From: Kryptolebias marmoratus
Lineage: Eukaryota; Chordata; Actinopteri; Cyprinodontiformes; Rivulidae
Reading direction: 5' to 3'
Length of the DNA: 64,000 bases
NCBI RefSeq assembly: GCF_001649575.2
Contig: NC_051438.1
Span: 12,508,705-12,572,704 of the forward strand
Shown: one piece after another, positions 13,364 to 25,639 of the stretch
Layout: every line of letters starts with the position of its first letter
How positions within the stretch are numbered: the first letter of the stretch is position 1
Notes under the pieces: model-generated
Databases searched by the model: none
What the model saw: only the letters and a program-made list of their open reading frames with translations
Told to the model about the DNA's origin: nothing
Program-made: the position numbers and the translations under genes

Positions 13364-13859
13364 AAGGCCTTCAAACACCACATGAAAAAGTTAGGAGCTG
13401 AGTGCTGTCATGTGATGGCTGTTTCCCCGCGTTAGCTGACGCAGATGTGGCGTCACGGGCTGCTGAATGGCCGCCTTTGACCGTTCGGAGGAGATAACTC
13501 AGGATCAGTAAAAATCAGTTGCTGTCTGGACCTGGGGCGTTGTTGTTTGGGGGGGGGGGGACCAGGCTGCAGAGAATCACAGGGACTTCTCCTCCTCTCC
13601 TTTCTCTGCTTGTTAGAGATAATATTGTTCCTTGATGATGTTCAGATCAGCCAGAGTGTCAGTCGGGGGTTTCACGCCTCCCGTGTTGGGAATTTGTGTT
13701 TTGATTCGTACGATTAATTTGGGCTTCGACGGAGGCCCAAAACGCCGCGGCTACATTCCAGCTCGTAGAGCCTGTCACGAAATCACCTTAAACCCAAAAC
13801 TGTGTATCGTTTGTCACCCGTCTCTGCCCGTGTAAGCGTGTTTGAAAATAGCTTGTGAG
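10505..13859. other. No gene seen; AT-rich candidate regulatory stretch near 10.75-11.0 kb
   Basis: Contains clusters of TAAT/ATTA core sites around 10740-10990, the (TA)n run at 13324 and a G10+ run at 13549. No coding exon was recognised. Confidence 0.4.
13324..13358. repeat. (TA)n microsatellite
   Basis: About 17 TA units ending in taaataaaaa. Confidence 0.95.
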
Positions 13860-14285
13860 TAACCAAACGGATGTCACTGAAACTCAGAAGGTAATCGCCA
13901 GATGCACGTCTGCAGCTGATCAACAAATCAACGAGTCAGTTTGGTTCAAGATGGCCGCTGCAGAGAAGTGATGTTTTTTGGGGGGGTTTTAAACAGTGGT
14001 AGTTGCTGAAACTGTCACAACAAAGTCTGTTTGTCTGTTAGCAAAATATCTTATGATGTATATTAATAAAACTTTTCAGAAAGTAATTCTGGCTGCACAT
14101 CTACAACTGACTGACTTTTGGAGTCAACCCAATTCAAGATGGGCCACCACAGCTAATCAAACTTAGCCTACATAAAAACAGCTATAGCTCTGAGTTTTGC
14201 AGGCATTGAGCTAAACCTTGGTGTGGTAGTAGCTGAGAGTCGTTCACAACACATACTCTAAGAGCTAAGAGAACAGCTCAGATTG
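13860..14285 (+). repeat. Modular ~300-bp dispersed repeat, copy 3
   Basis: Plus orientation, with one and a half units. It has 'ttagcaaaatatcttatg', 'cttttcagaaagtaattctgg', 'ctacaactgactgacttttgg', 'gagtcaacccaattcaagat' and 'tggtagtagctgagagtcg'. Confidence 0.8.
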
Positions 14286-15806
14286 AACTAACACACCTTC
14301 AGCGACATGATGTTCTTTTTCAGTGTCAAACAGACGTTAGCTGAATCAGTGACCCCGCCGTCAGCCTTATTGGGTAATTATTGACCTTATGCATCCAACT
14401 CAGCTGCTAAATGAAGCTTTAACACAAACTAAACACAAATTATGGCCAGTGGACTCAGTCAGACTGCAGATCATGTTTCTTTAGTAAGCCTCATGAAAAC
14501 TAAACTTACTTTAAAAATGTAGAAATACAGTAATATATTTTTAAAAAAAGTATAGATTGTCACTAGTTAGAAATAAATACAAAAATATTTAATGACATCT
14601 AAAACAGGTTTGATAAGACAAGCAAGACAAAAGATGGTTATATGTCAAATAATGTCATATTTATGTATACTGTGTGGACATATTTGATATGACTCAAGCT
14701 TTCAGGCGGTTTTGTTTACATTGAGAGTGGACCCCTATTTCATAATGACGTATCACAATATCTGGAAAACGACTGGTGTAAACTTGTTCACAGTTCGCCG
14801 TGAGCACCTTTAAGACGGTAGGAAAACACAAAGAGGATGTCATGGAGTCTCACCGAACTGTGAAGGTAAAAACGTCTTCAAAATACGCTGACGCTTTAAA
14901 AAGCTATTGTTTCGCGCGATCTCGTTCCGAGGAGGAACCTGGAAAAGAAAAAGCACAACGGCGAAAAGGAAAGAAAAAAAAAATATATATCTTATCAGAC
15001 TCCTGTTTTCTATTTATTTACCAAATCCAAGCAAGTTGGGCTGTGGGGGAATAATTGAATGTAGCTCAGAGAGCCGCGGCTGCAGTAACTTCTGGGACAG
15101 AATCATTTCCTGCTAACACAATCATAAGCAGCTCTCGCTTATCGACCATTCTGTCCAATCGCAAGCTGGAGCTGCACCTTTCCACGTAAACTATAATTCG
15201 TTTCTTCCTTTGTCACTGTGGCTTTTGTGAAATGTGTTTCTGAGATTTGCACATCAGGGTAGACTAATGGTTTCCATCTTTCAGTGTTAAAAATAAACCA
15301 TAAATGAATGATTGTCTTTTAATCCGGATGTTTAATACAAACAGCAAAGTAGAAAAAGGAACAGATTTGCCCTTTTCCCCCCTTCTCAAAAAAAAGAACA
15401 AAACAAAACTAGCTCCGACACAGATAACATCCGCTCAAACAAACCGGAGCACACGTTTACAATTCTCCCTCTAAATCAGAACAAGCCTTTATGGTTTTCC
15501 CCGAGTCGTCAGATGTGGTGTCAAATAATTTGTTGGAGGCTGTCTGGCGCTAAAACAAGACCAGCAGTATGTTTTCCCTCTTCCTGCTGCTTTCATTTCA
15601 TTGACATTTTAAGGTCTCCCAGGAGACAGAAAATCCTCTCTTAGTACATCTATCCTAGGGTGAAGATCAGGCAGAGAAAAATATTTTTGTTTTTGCTCAT
15701 GAGGAATCAACCCTGAAGGGCTGTAATGTAAGAACTATTGCTGGTTTGTCTTACAGCTATAGTTCAGATCTGTTTTAAAAGTGGGGGGTTTTGTGGAACG
15801 CTATAG
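14286..15806. other. No gene seen
   Basis: AT-rich sequence with short chance frames (for example 14800-15054), none with a family resemblance. Confidence 0.5.
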
Positions 15807-16881
15807 ACAATTAATGTCTTCTTGTTTTTTTTGTTGTTGTAAAAAGCTCTTTGAACAACCTCAGTTCGGAGCAAACTCTTGCCGAACCGTTGAGCTAACG
15901 GGCTAAGCTAACGGGCACGGCTAAGACCAGAGAGGAGTGCTGTCACCTTAAAACAACTCCAACCTCAAACGTTTCATGTGAACAGTTCTCTAATGCACCC
16001 TAACACCACAGTAACGCTTCACATCGCAGTTATTTACACAGAGCTTCACGGTTATTTGCAAGCAAACGGTAGCGCCAACGGGAGCTAGCTTTAGCACGAC
16101 CAAGCAGGAGTACCGCGCTCGTTTCTGTCAGAATGAGCTCGTTATGTGAAATTGTTTCATAAAGTAGCGTTCACATGAGCAGCTCCTAAAGTTTTTCGGA
16201 CTAGAGTCGTTTTAAAGCGGCAGAAATCAACTTTTTTTTTTTTTTTTTTCGACTCTGCTGAGAGTAGCCGTCAGCTTGTGGGTACAGTCAAAGGGGTTCC
16301 AACTATGTAGCGCCCGTTAGAGCGAGTCAGCCATTTTGTGGTGGAGTTTGAAATTTTAACGGTGTTTTTCATCCACCAATGTAGCGCCCTAAACGTCTGT
16401 CACGTGGTACGGTTAAAAACAGTGATCAGAAATCTGGCAATGGGCTCCAAAATCATTTGTTCTGTACAGAAATATTTTGTAGGGAATAGAAAACGTGACA
16501 CACTAACAGCTGCGGCCCGTGCATGTGTAAATTGATACAGTACAATTTAAAAAAAAGTGCAACAGATGCGCGTTAATATATTTTATGAGTGTTATGAAGA
16601 CGGATGATGATGATAAAAAGCATTTTTTCAGCCAAAACCAGCAAACTGATGCCGTCCGTCACCTCCCGTTCCTTCATGTGTTCCAGAGTAGTTAATTTCT
16701 GCAACACCTGACCGAATACTTTTACTAAATGCTTCACATTTATAAAGTTTGCTGCATTCAAGCGGTGTTTAAAACGCAATAATATCACCGATCGTCTACA
16801 ATACAGTAATCCTAATTCTTTAAAATGAGGGCGTTGAGAAAAAAAAAAACAACTATCTACAACAGGTAAGACATTAATTGT
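15807..16881. mobile_element. Terminal-inverted-repeat element, family of three, copy 1
   Basis: The outer 14 bases are an exact inverted pair: ACAATTAATGTCTT at 15807-15820 and its complement at 16868-16881. Next inside is 'ttgttgttgtaaaaagctctttgaacaacctcag', shared with copies at 52.2 and 60.5 kb. I see no recognisable protein. A 71-codon minus frame at 16573-16788 is unassigned. Confidence 0.6.
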
Positions 16882-18574
16882 TCATAACTTTTCCACAGAA
16901 CCCTACTTTAAAAATCTGAAGAACTGGACTCGAATGTGGATAAATAAGAGCGTTACTTCCTGGTATTTCAGTTTGCTCTGTATTTTCTGTTGAATTTGCC
17001 TCGACAAGCAAATGGTGGGGGAAAAAAAAAAGTTAAATAAACAAAAATTAAAAGCCCTGCATGTCTGATTTGATCTGACACATTTTTATAGCCTCTAATT
17101 CCCAATTACCGGTGGTAAACCAAAACATTTAAATCGTGGCGCTTTTGATGCTTGGGTTTTATTGAGCAACTGATTATCCAGCGCCCGAACGCAACGTCGC
17201 ACCCCGAGGTGAGGGGACGCCGCTGGAATCGCACTCACATTTGTCTCAGACAGACCACGTTCTCCCAGATCTACACACACTCCAACCACACACACACAGA
17301 CAGGACTCAGTGGTGTGACACGTGGAACAATATCTCCTTTAAGGCCTCTGGATGGCCTCCCGCTCCAAGATGGATGAAATGCAATTTTTTTTTTTTTTCC
17401 CCTAAGTCCGACGTGGCCTTGCAGATGTGCGGCACAATCTGATAATTAAATCTTTACTCATAAAAGGAAACAGGACGTGCGTCTCGCAGTGATGTCTCTG
17501 AACTGTGTCGGCTAAATGATATTGAATGATCTGGTCTCTGGGTTGGAGCTGGCTGTGCCTGCAGTATATGATGATTTCTGTGCAGATAATATAAAAAAAA
17601 AAAAAAATACAAGCAGGAGAAGGAGGAGGCCGGTCGAATGCATTTTGACAGATATGGTTCGTGGAAGAGCAGGAGCTGCTTTAAACGGGATCAAGCCCAG
17701 GAGAAACGTCGGCTGCTCTGCCTTAAGGATGTCCAGGATGTCCCCCAAAAAATGATCAGTCCCGCTCATAAAAACCACGAGAGCAACGAAACCTCCACGA
17801 AGTCACTCACTCATCGCTCGGGGAGCAGCGCTAATCTGAGCGCCGCCCGGAAACGATTTACCTTTTTCAGACGGCCGCTAAGAGAAAAATGTCAATAGTC
17901 TCTGAAGTGTATAGATTCATTTTGTTGATCTTGTTCTTGTTTGATCTCTATCTGGGAGTAACAGCAGGTATCTGAATGGATTTGTATAGATTGCAGCCGC
18001 TCTCCAGGAGCCATTAATGGCAGGACTGGTATATGGACACACACAAAGAGCTCTCGCGTCGCATTCTCTCAGGCTTACCAGATTAAGAGATGAGGTCACA
18101 GCAGCGGCGGCGTGTCAGAGCTGGAGCTCTCTGTCGCCGTTTGTCTCCCTCTGTTGGCTAACTCACTGTAAGAATACAAAAGGTTTAGTGATCACAGGAA
18201 ACCTTAAGCTGCAACATGGGAACGGTCGACATTGGTTTTCCTCGCCGTCTGGGTAAATAGGGCTCAAAACAAGCAACACCCTTTCTAGAAATTTGTAATA
18301 AAAGGTACCTTAATACGTACAAGAACGCAACAGTAAACACATCCGATTTGCTTTTTCCAATAGAGAAGGATTTAGCTGCATTACAAATTTCATTTGTTGG
18401 TTTTAAGCTTTGAACAACACAGATGACAGAAGCAGAAGTTTGAATCAGTAACACATGAATCCAGACGGTAGCTTCAGAAAGCACTGACTGTTGTGTTGTA
18501 GCCTGATGACCAGCTAAAAACAGTTATGTAATCATTTCAAGAAAAGTAAATAAAATCTGATGAATCTGTCACTT
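16882..18574. other. No gene seen
   Basis: Short chance frames only. A stretch at 17880-18080 has balanced composition and may be conserved noncoding sequence, which I cannot test. Confidence 0.4.
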
Positions 18575-18855
18575 CATACCGACCTGAAGCACCTTTGGCA
18601 ACAATTACAGCATCCTGCAGATTCTCTCTGCTCCACCCTGGTTGACGGGGCCTGTCGGGGCGGGGACTCTGCTCTCAGGTCTCTCCAGAGATGCCCAGCA
18701 GAGGTCATGTCAGGACTTGGGACTGGTCCCCGCTGTAGGACAGTCAGAGTTGTCCCCAAGGCTATCCTCTGGTTCGTCGTGTTGGATGTCTTTGGTCCTG
18801 AGCCCTCAAACGTCACTTTTGTGCCACAAAGTGAGGAGATAACAGAGGCCAAACA
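18575..18855 (+). repeat. Degraded DNA-transposon fragment
   Basis: 'gaagcacctttggcaacaattacagc', 'ctctccagagatg' and 'cagagttgtcccc' followed by 'tcgtcgtgttgg' match, with decay, a noncoding strand of a common teleost DNA transposon. Open frames of 92-123 codons that cross it are therefore dismissed. Confidence 0.45.
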
Positions 18856-21465
18856 GTCGACACGAGAAAAGGGAACAAAAAAAACTTGTTCATTACAGAG
18901 GGAAGATCGATGGTGGTTTACTCATTTTTAAGCCAAACACAAATAACCACTAAACTACCTTAAGTCACCATGTTTTGAAAATGATATAAGGGAGACGCCC
19001 ATCCCACAGACCGTCTTTCGGTTCCACGGAACTCACTTCATTTCTGAAAGCTAACGTCTACGTGGGACGTGGCCGGCTCCATCGGTGATTTGTGAGTCAG
19101 AGGCAGCAGAAAGACGGACTGGTCTTTGTGGCCCTTTCGCAGAACTGTTTGGTGAAAGAGCCTTGTAGGGACGGTACCGTGAGGGCGATGAGCGGGGCCA
19201 AGGTTTCCTTTTAGAACTGGAATCAGGCAGCTCAGTCTTGGTTTCAGCAGCTTTCAGTGGGAGGCTGCAGTTCCGGTTGTTCTTCTGGAACTTGGTCCCT
19301 TCTCCACAAAAGTAACTCAGTCAGACCATCAGGTCCCTCCTCCGTCAGCTGATCAGTGTGTCCAGACAACCAGCTCCTGGGTTGTGGACTGGACAGATCG
19401 ATTGTCAGCATACAAGCCTGCAACATCCTGTCTTTCTCAAATATAGGAACAATACTAGTGTAAAAGTAAAACAGGCTTGACAATTTAAAACAACAACATG
19501 TTGTAGGATCCAGATAAGGATAACGGCATTGATTGTGACGACTGCCCCCCCCCTGGTTTTAACTCTGTAACTGGGAGCCATCCCGAATCCTGACCAATCT
19601 TTTCAATGACGTTGCCATGATGGGAGCAGTGTCGAGTCTGCTGCAACCTTCCAAAATTGCAAAAAAAAAAAGTCCAAGAAGGTCAGAATACCTCCTGAAG
19701 CCATCACACATAGGAGCTAGAGTTGCCCGAGAGGAAAAATGGAAAAACAATAAAAAAAAAATAAAACAAAGTTGGTCTCATAGATCCTTTAATATATGAA
19801 AGAGGCATAATGTAACAGAAAATACAGTGTAACAGACCAAAGTTTTTATTTACATTTCTTTACAAGGCCACGCCTCAGATTAAGCGTGAGAAAGCTAAAA
19901 AAACAGAATCTGAACACAACGAGGGGGTAAAAAAAAGAAAAAAGAAGAAAAAATTAGAACAATTTGCTGACTTGCTGTACAAAGAGACATTGTAGTGTTT
20001 GGTTCTTTTTTGTGTGGCCAAATGATCATAAACTGTGACCATATTTGGCTATAAGTCTGTAAATTAAGTGGGGTGTGGAAATGTCAGCGCTAACACCGGT
20101 GGTGTTGTTGCTAATGTTCTCACTGTCTAACTGGTTCTGCTGAGTCTGTGTTCTCTGATGTGGGCGCGATGGCGTTCCAGTTGTCGGGGTGGAAATGTGC
20201 GGCCAGACATTTTATTTTAAAATATATAGGAACTGTCAGTAAAACTGTAAAAACAAAAAAACTAAAAAAAATTTAAAAGGGGGCTAACACGGTTAGATAA
20301 CAAAAATGGACAATTTGGATAAAGAGCTGAAAGGTTGTTTTAAAAGGTCCCATCAAATTACTCCAAAATGATTACTCTTTATTAGAGTTTTCAAGCCAGA
20401 GCTACAGTGATTTTTTTTTTTTTAATTGGATGTTTAAAAAACCGGTCACATTTACAGCAATTACAAAGAAGACGAGTGGTTTTAGTTGGTGATTTCAGTG
20501 TTTTATGATTGCATATTAAACATCCAGGCAAGTCTGCAAAAAGAACAACAAAACAACTAAAAACACGTTGGAATAAAAAGAAAGGGAACGCTCATGTGCC
20601 TCCATGCTCGCTACACGGTGCGTCAAAACCGGAAACACGGCTAAACGGCGAACGCAGGTCTTTCTTTGCGTTCCTGAACTTCGTTGGCGTTGAGCGCCTC
20701 GCCGCATAAAAGGGAATGTGGAGCCGAACGCCGAGCGGTAGGGTCCACGCTGATAAAGAAAACGTAGATTCATGGTATGCACAAGGCTCCTCGCGAGGGA
20801 AGGATTTAATTACCCGCAGGGACGGCGGCGAAATTAAGGTGTTTCATGATGCAAGGCCATTACGATAAAGGACACAGCATAATTAGCGTTGTTCTCTCCC
20901 GCTGCATTAAAGGAATACAAAAGCAGACTGAAGCCAGAGCTCTCTGACAAACACAAACCCAGTCCACTGAGAACCGACATATCTGAATCCTGTCAGACAA
21001 CAGCTGAGTATTATTCTGCCTTTACTATCCTTATTACCGAGGTGACTGATTATTGGCACTTTCTATCCAGAAACAGCAGCAGCTGCAGGGAGAGGGAAAA
21101 AATAAAGCAGAATGCAAGGCAGCAGGGAGTTTTGTTCAGGAGACAACAACAGACCCGACGCTCGTGTTCTCTGTCTGCCCTCAGAGCCACTCAAGGGAGG
21201 CAGCCGGGAGTATTTCGTCAGGTGTACGTGAGACCGCAAGCCATCACTTGAACCACGTTTAACATTTCCCCAAACTTTTCAGATTTCAACAGAAGTCGCC
21301 GAGACTTGGTTCGTTTCGGTTAAACTAAACCTCAGTCTTTTTTTTTTGGTTTGTTTTTTAGTTTATGACTACTGCTTTTATCTCTCTGGAACATTTAAGG
21401 CACAATACTTGAGGTGAATTTGATTACTGTAGACCTTGTCAAGTGCAACGAACAATATTTTTATT
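18856..21465. other. No gene seen; possible conserved noncoding element near 20.6-20.9 kb
   Basis: Contains an AATAAA on the minus strand at 19850-19845 that could end a very long tspan17 3' UTR. The region 20580-20900 is CpG-richer, followed by several TAATTA-type sites. Confidence 0.35.
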
Positions 21466-22109
21466 TACGATCCCAAAGAAGCTGGTAAACTGTGTAAAAT
21501 TTAAATAAGAACGGAATGTAATTCTTTTCAGATCTCATAAACCCATATTTTACCCACAACAGAACATAGTAAAACAGATCAAATGTTTAAACTAAGAAGT
21601 TGTACCATTTAAAAACAAAAAAAAGGTACTTTTTGAGTTTGATGGCAGCAACATCTTAACAAAGTTGGGCTGGGTGAAACAAAAGGCTTGTACAGATTTT
21701 AGAACACGTGATCTCATCCAGAAAACAATTAAATTAAATTCAGCTATAAGAGCCAGGACTGTTGAACAGCTGGAGTCCTCCATCAGACAGGAATGGGACG
21801 GCATTCCTCCACAACCTGCAGCAGCTGCTCTCCTCAGTTCAGATCCTTCCAGCCTGATGTTAGAAGAAGAGGAGACGTTTCACTGTGGGAAACATGACAC
21901 CTGGGTCAACTTTTCTGAGATGTGTTGCTGCCATAAAATTCAAAATTACCTTTTTTTTGCCACAAAAATGGTCACATTTCTTAGTTTAAATGATTGATAC
22001 TGTATATTCACTATGTTCATTATGAATAAAATATGGGTTAATGAGATTTAAAAATCATTTGCATTCTGTTTTTATTTGACACAGCTTGTTTTAGAAATTT
22101 GGGGTTGTA
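21466..22109. mobile_element. Teleost DNA transposon / MITE with long imperfect inverted ends
   Basis: The right end 'gaataaaatatgggtt...gcattctgtttttattt...ggggttgta' is mirrored at the left by 'tacgatcccaaagaag...ggaatgtaattc...aacccatatttta'. The ends of about 190 bp are imperfect inverted repeats. The interior 'gagatgtgttgctgccataaaattcaaaatta' is typical of a very common teleost element ending in a TACAACCCCAATTCC-like motif. Possible TTTATT duplication flanks it. I do not assign a superfamily. Confidence 0.7.
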
Positions 22110-23699
22110 TTTATTTAGCTATTATTTTACAAGGAAATTGCTTCAGATTAAAATCTTGTTTTAAGGAAGCCCTGATCAGGTTGGCGAGCTCCGTCTCTCA
22201 GGACATCTCCATCTACGTATTAACATCGTGACACTTGTCTGTATTCTGATATTTCTATGTTTCTATCACAACCCTGACATAATGACTACAGACGATTCAT
22301 AATTCCAGACTACTCTGGAATACGGGAGAGCAGGGAATGACATAACACATGGAGACAAATAAAAACTGTTTCTTTTCACACAGTCCAAGTCGTCTTCAAT
22401 ACATCATTTTCATTCTGTGCAACTGTAGGGAAATAAAACTGCGTGTGCTGCGGGGCACGGCTAACTTGTGCCGAGTCTGTGACAAATGGTCACATTCGTT
22501 AAATTTACCTGGGCTCACAAAGTGTTTAAGAATGTGCACAAAAACTCTTAACTGTCCATGTCTGTTACAGATTATTAATGTGAGTATCATACTGCTTTTG
22601 TCTGAGCAATTAATCCTTAGAAAGTCAGATTTCAGGGGGCAAAAAGTCCGGAACAAAACGACACATTTTAATTCTCCATTTCCTTTTTCTCCATACTTTT
22701 CAAGAGCACACAGGAACTCCGGGAGTCGTATCTACAACGCCTGTCCTGTGATATGGGTGTCACGGTAAACAAATAGGTCTGTCGACGCCTAAAACTTCAT
22801 GATACAGATCAAAATCAGGATGTAGATTTATGTAAAGATGGTACAGTTAGGAATGGGCAGCTGGTAGTGACACAGCAAGGTGTTACCTAACACTACTTCA
22901 CCAGTCCATGTCCCCTCTCCCCCTCCAACACCTACACCCGACCTTTCTGCCATCATAGTTTATTTGGAAAGGATTCTAAAGGGGAAACTAGGGTCACAGG
23001 TGAGCTCCGCTTTAATACCTCCCGCTCCAGGTTGGTCTGTTGGACCGCTGGGGGTGGGAAGGGACATTAAACTAAACAGAAGGGGGTGGGGGCCTTGAAT
23101 AAATGAGGAATAACTGGCCTGATTACTGGTGAATCCGAAGCGTTTTTGCTTAAAATGCCCATCCCTAATTAGATTAGCCATACTGCGATATGTCCGTCCA
23201 TATGAAAGCAGCGAGTGAGAGAACCGTTCGTGGCGTTTAATCCGGTGAATAATCCTACATCTGCTCTAATCTGGAACATCTGTTCTGTTTCCCCCCTACA
23301 GAAACACATCCATCTGAAGAGAGGAAAGCCATCGAAGCTCTGAGCTCCCACCGACCCCACTCCAGGGTTCGCCGCACCAAAATTCAAGCGGCTGTTTTGT
23401 CTCGTTTTTTTTTTCTCTCTTGTTTCATGGTTTAAAAATACACAAACGTGTGTTAGGCCGAGAAACAGACACACTCTGATCCGGTAAGGGGTTTTGAAGA
23501 GGGAGCCACGTGGGCGAAAAAATAAAAATAAAAAGCGACATGCAACGTCGTTCACAAAGCAGACAATCAGACGGTGCTACTGAACCAACTCGCATCGATT
23601 TTTCTACAGGCCGACTCGGCGGAGAGGGAAGGGTTTTGGCAGACTCCTCACAGGATATGAATGTTTCTCATCTTTCTGCATGTGTGCATAGCATTCAAA

Positions 23700-23701
<2 letters not shown>

Positions 23702-23730
<29 letters not shown>
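23702..23730. repeat. (TG)n microsatellite
   Basis: About 11 TG units after a short TA run. Confidence 0.95.
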
Positions 23731-24752
23731 CGTGCAACCATGCAATGGGTCAAGAAGGTTTGTCATGTTTGTCACAACCAGACAAAAAAAGTTTAAATGC
23801 TAAGAAAAAAACGTACAAAACAACCTGGTTATATTAGAAACTGTTCTCACAAGAAGATGATGTTTGTCAGGAACGTATATTTATGACATACAAAAAAAAA
23901 AAAAGAAAAGAAAACAGGAAAACAGAAGCAGAGTACAACATGTAAACCTTCAAAAAAAAACAATAATTTGGATATTTCTTTCATTAAAATGGAGCTCTCC
24001 TTTCACGTGTCGTTCTGTGAGCCTTGCTGTTAAACAGTAGAGTTTGTAAAAGTTAAAGCAGCGTTCACATTATAGTGTAAAAGGTAACGTGTTTTTAGTG
24101 CTTTTTTTCCACGTGATATAGAGTAAAAGACGAAAACAACAGTTAGTGTTTGATCTTTGTTGGATTTTTCTGCTCGACTGCCACTTTCCGACAGAGCGAG
24201 ACATGAAGTTCACATTTAAAAAGATCCAGAAATGTTGTGTTTGGTCGCGTTTTTAAAGTTAAATCAGATCCAGACTGAAGCTCTGCAGCTGAGGCTGAGC
24301 TGATATCATTTGGTCTTAACTGAAACTCCGAATGACAAATACGAGAAGCGAAGAGGCGAAGCAGGTACCGGGTGGAATCAAACGACGCGTGGAGAATACA
24401 GACGCGCGTGCACGAGAACACAAAGTGAAGCCTGAATAAAGAAGCAAACAGGTTGTAAGACAGGTGTGCTAACATGCACGCAAAAAGGCCCCAAACCGGC
24501 AATCCCCATGTGCCTGGGGGATGCTCAAAGATAAAAAAAAAAAAAACTAAACTAAAATCCAACAATCTCACCCTTTCGACCCCTTTTTCCCCGTACGGCG
24601 CTGACCTAGCATCCTGACCACGCCGAGGCAAACACCCGTCGGAGGATAAACAGATCAGGCAATCACAGCGGAGCCAACACGGGGCCGTACGAAGGAACCG
24701 TCCCTATCTGACGTTAACAGGCGTGGGTGGAAAAAAGTAAAAAAAAGAAGAT

Positions 24753-24758
24753 TTTAAT
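24753..24758 (-). terminator. Candidate tspan17 polyadenylation signal ATTAAA
   Basis: This is an ATTAAA hexamer on the minus strand 816 bases downstream of the tspan17 stop. It is one candidate only. An AATAAA at 19850-19845 would imply a 3' UTR of about 5.7 kb. Sequence alone cannot choose between them. Confidence 0.2.
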
Positions 24759-25573
24759 CAGTGGCAGAAAGCAAGTGCACATTTTCAGCCAGGCCCTGAG
24801 GTATCGGTGAGTGTGTGTTTGTGTGTGTGGGGTGGCAGGGAGCAGGAATTCAATGTCAGCAACGGAAAAGGACTCAAAAATAGCAACTTAATGGCACTTT
24901 TTAACTTTTTGCAAATAGAACGCGTTTCTATTCAAGCCGCCTGCAGACGTGAACAGCCAGAATTCGCTCTCCCTCCGTGTTTTTTTTTTTTCTATCATCA
25001 TTGTAAGCGGCTTCAGCGGGTCACGGTGGAAAGAATAAATGACGCACAGGGGAAACTATGCGTTTATCACACTCCATCCTCTGAAGCAGGATGCAGGGGT
25101 GAATGCACACACACAAAAAAAGCACAATTTGTGATGCTTGACCTACAAAAGGAAACTTGCTGTCACTTTTTTTTTGTTTGTTTTGTTGTTGTTGTCATCT
25201 TGTACTTTCATCCATGACTTCCAGGCTGACAGGAGTCCTTGTGCAACTGGCATAAATACATTTGTCCAAAAAAAAAAAAACAATAAAAAAAAAAGAATCA
25301 GCTCTGAAGCAGGCAGGACTGTCCTCTGTAATATTTGGATTAAAAATCCAAGCCGTTCGGTTAGCATGGAACAGTTCCTCCTCCCTCTTTCAGGAATGAA
25401 CAGGACGTAAACTTTGTGATTACAAACACGACAGCGTGTACGCGCTGCCTGACTTGGCAGCCAAGTCGACAGAACCGTTGGCTCTCCGTGCTCAGCTGGA
25501 TGGGATTGTTTAGTGTGCTGTGTTGACCTGGATGTGGGGCGGCGAGGGCGGCAGCTCCACTTCACCTCCCCTG

Positions 25574-25639
25574 TCACCAGTTGGCTTTAATGGCTCTGAC
25601 GTCGCTCACCAGGCTCTGAGCGAGGCAGATGCCAAATAT
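25574..25639 (-). CDS. tspan17: tspan17 coding exon 8 (C-terminal tail and stop)
   Basis: The exon encodes [21 protein letters not shown] and then TGA at 25576-25574. The acceptor is CTCTTCCAG. The final NW matches the TSPAN17 tail, whereas TSPAN5 ends in SW. Confidence 0.93.
   Translation of the reverse strand: MFGICLAQSLVSDVRAIKANW

Larger units (their letters stand above)
22110..25573 (-). other. Downstream of tspan17; part is 3' UTR
   Basis: The 3' UTR must begin at 25573 and run leftward an unknown distance. The region holds many A/T homopolymers and the (TG)n run. Frames of 136-162 codons here are low-complexity and not taken as genes. Confidence 0.4.

Noticed and set aside
22349..22768. 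139-codon plus frame with several Cys
   Set aside because: No zinc-finger spacing or family resemblance, and no splice or promoter context. It is likely chance.
24143..24631. 162-codon minus frame
   Set aside because: It includes a poly(A)-derived run of Phe, lacks a recognisable motif and lies in the region downstream of tspan17.
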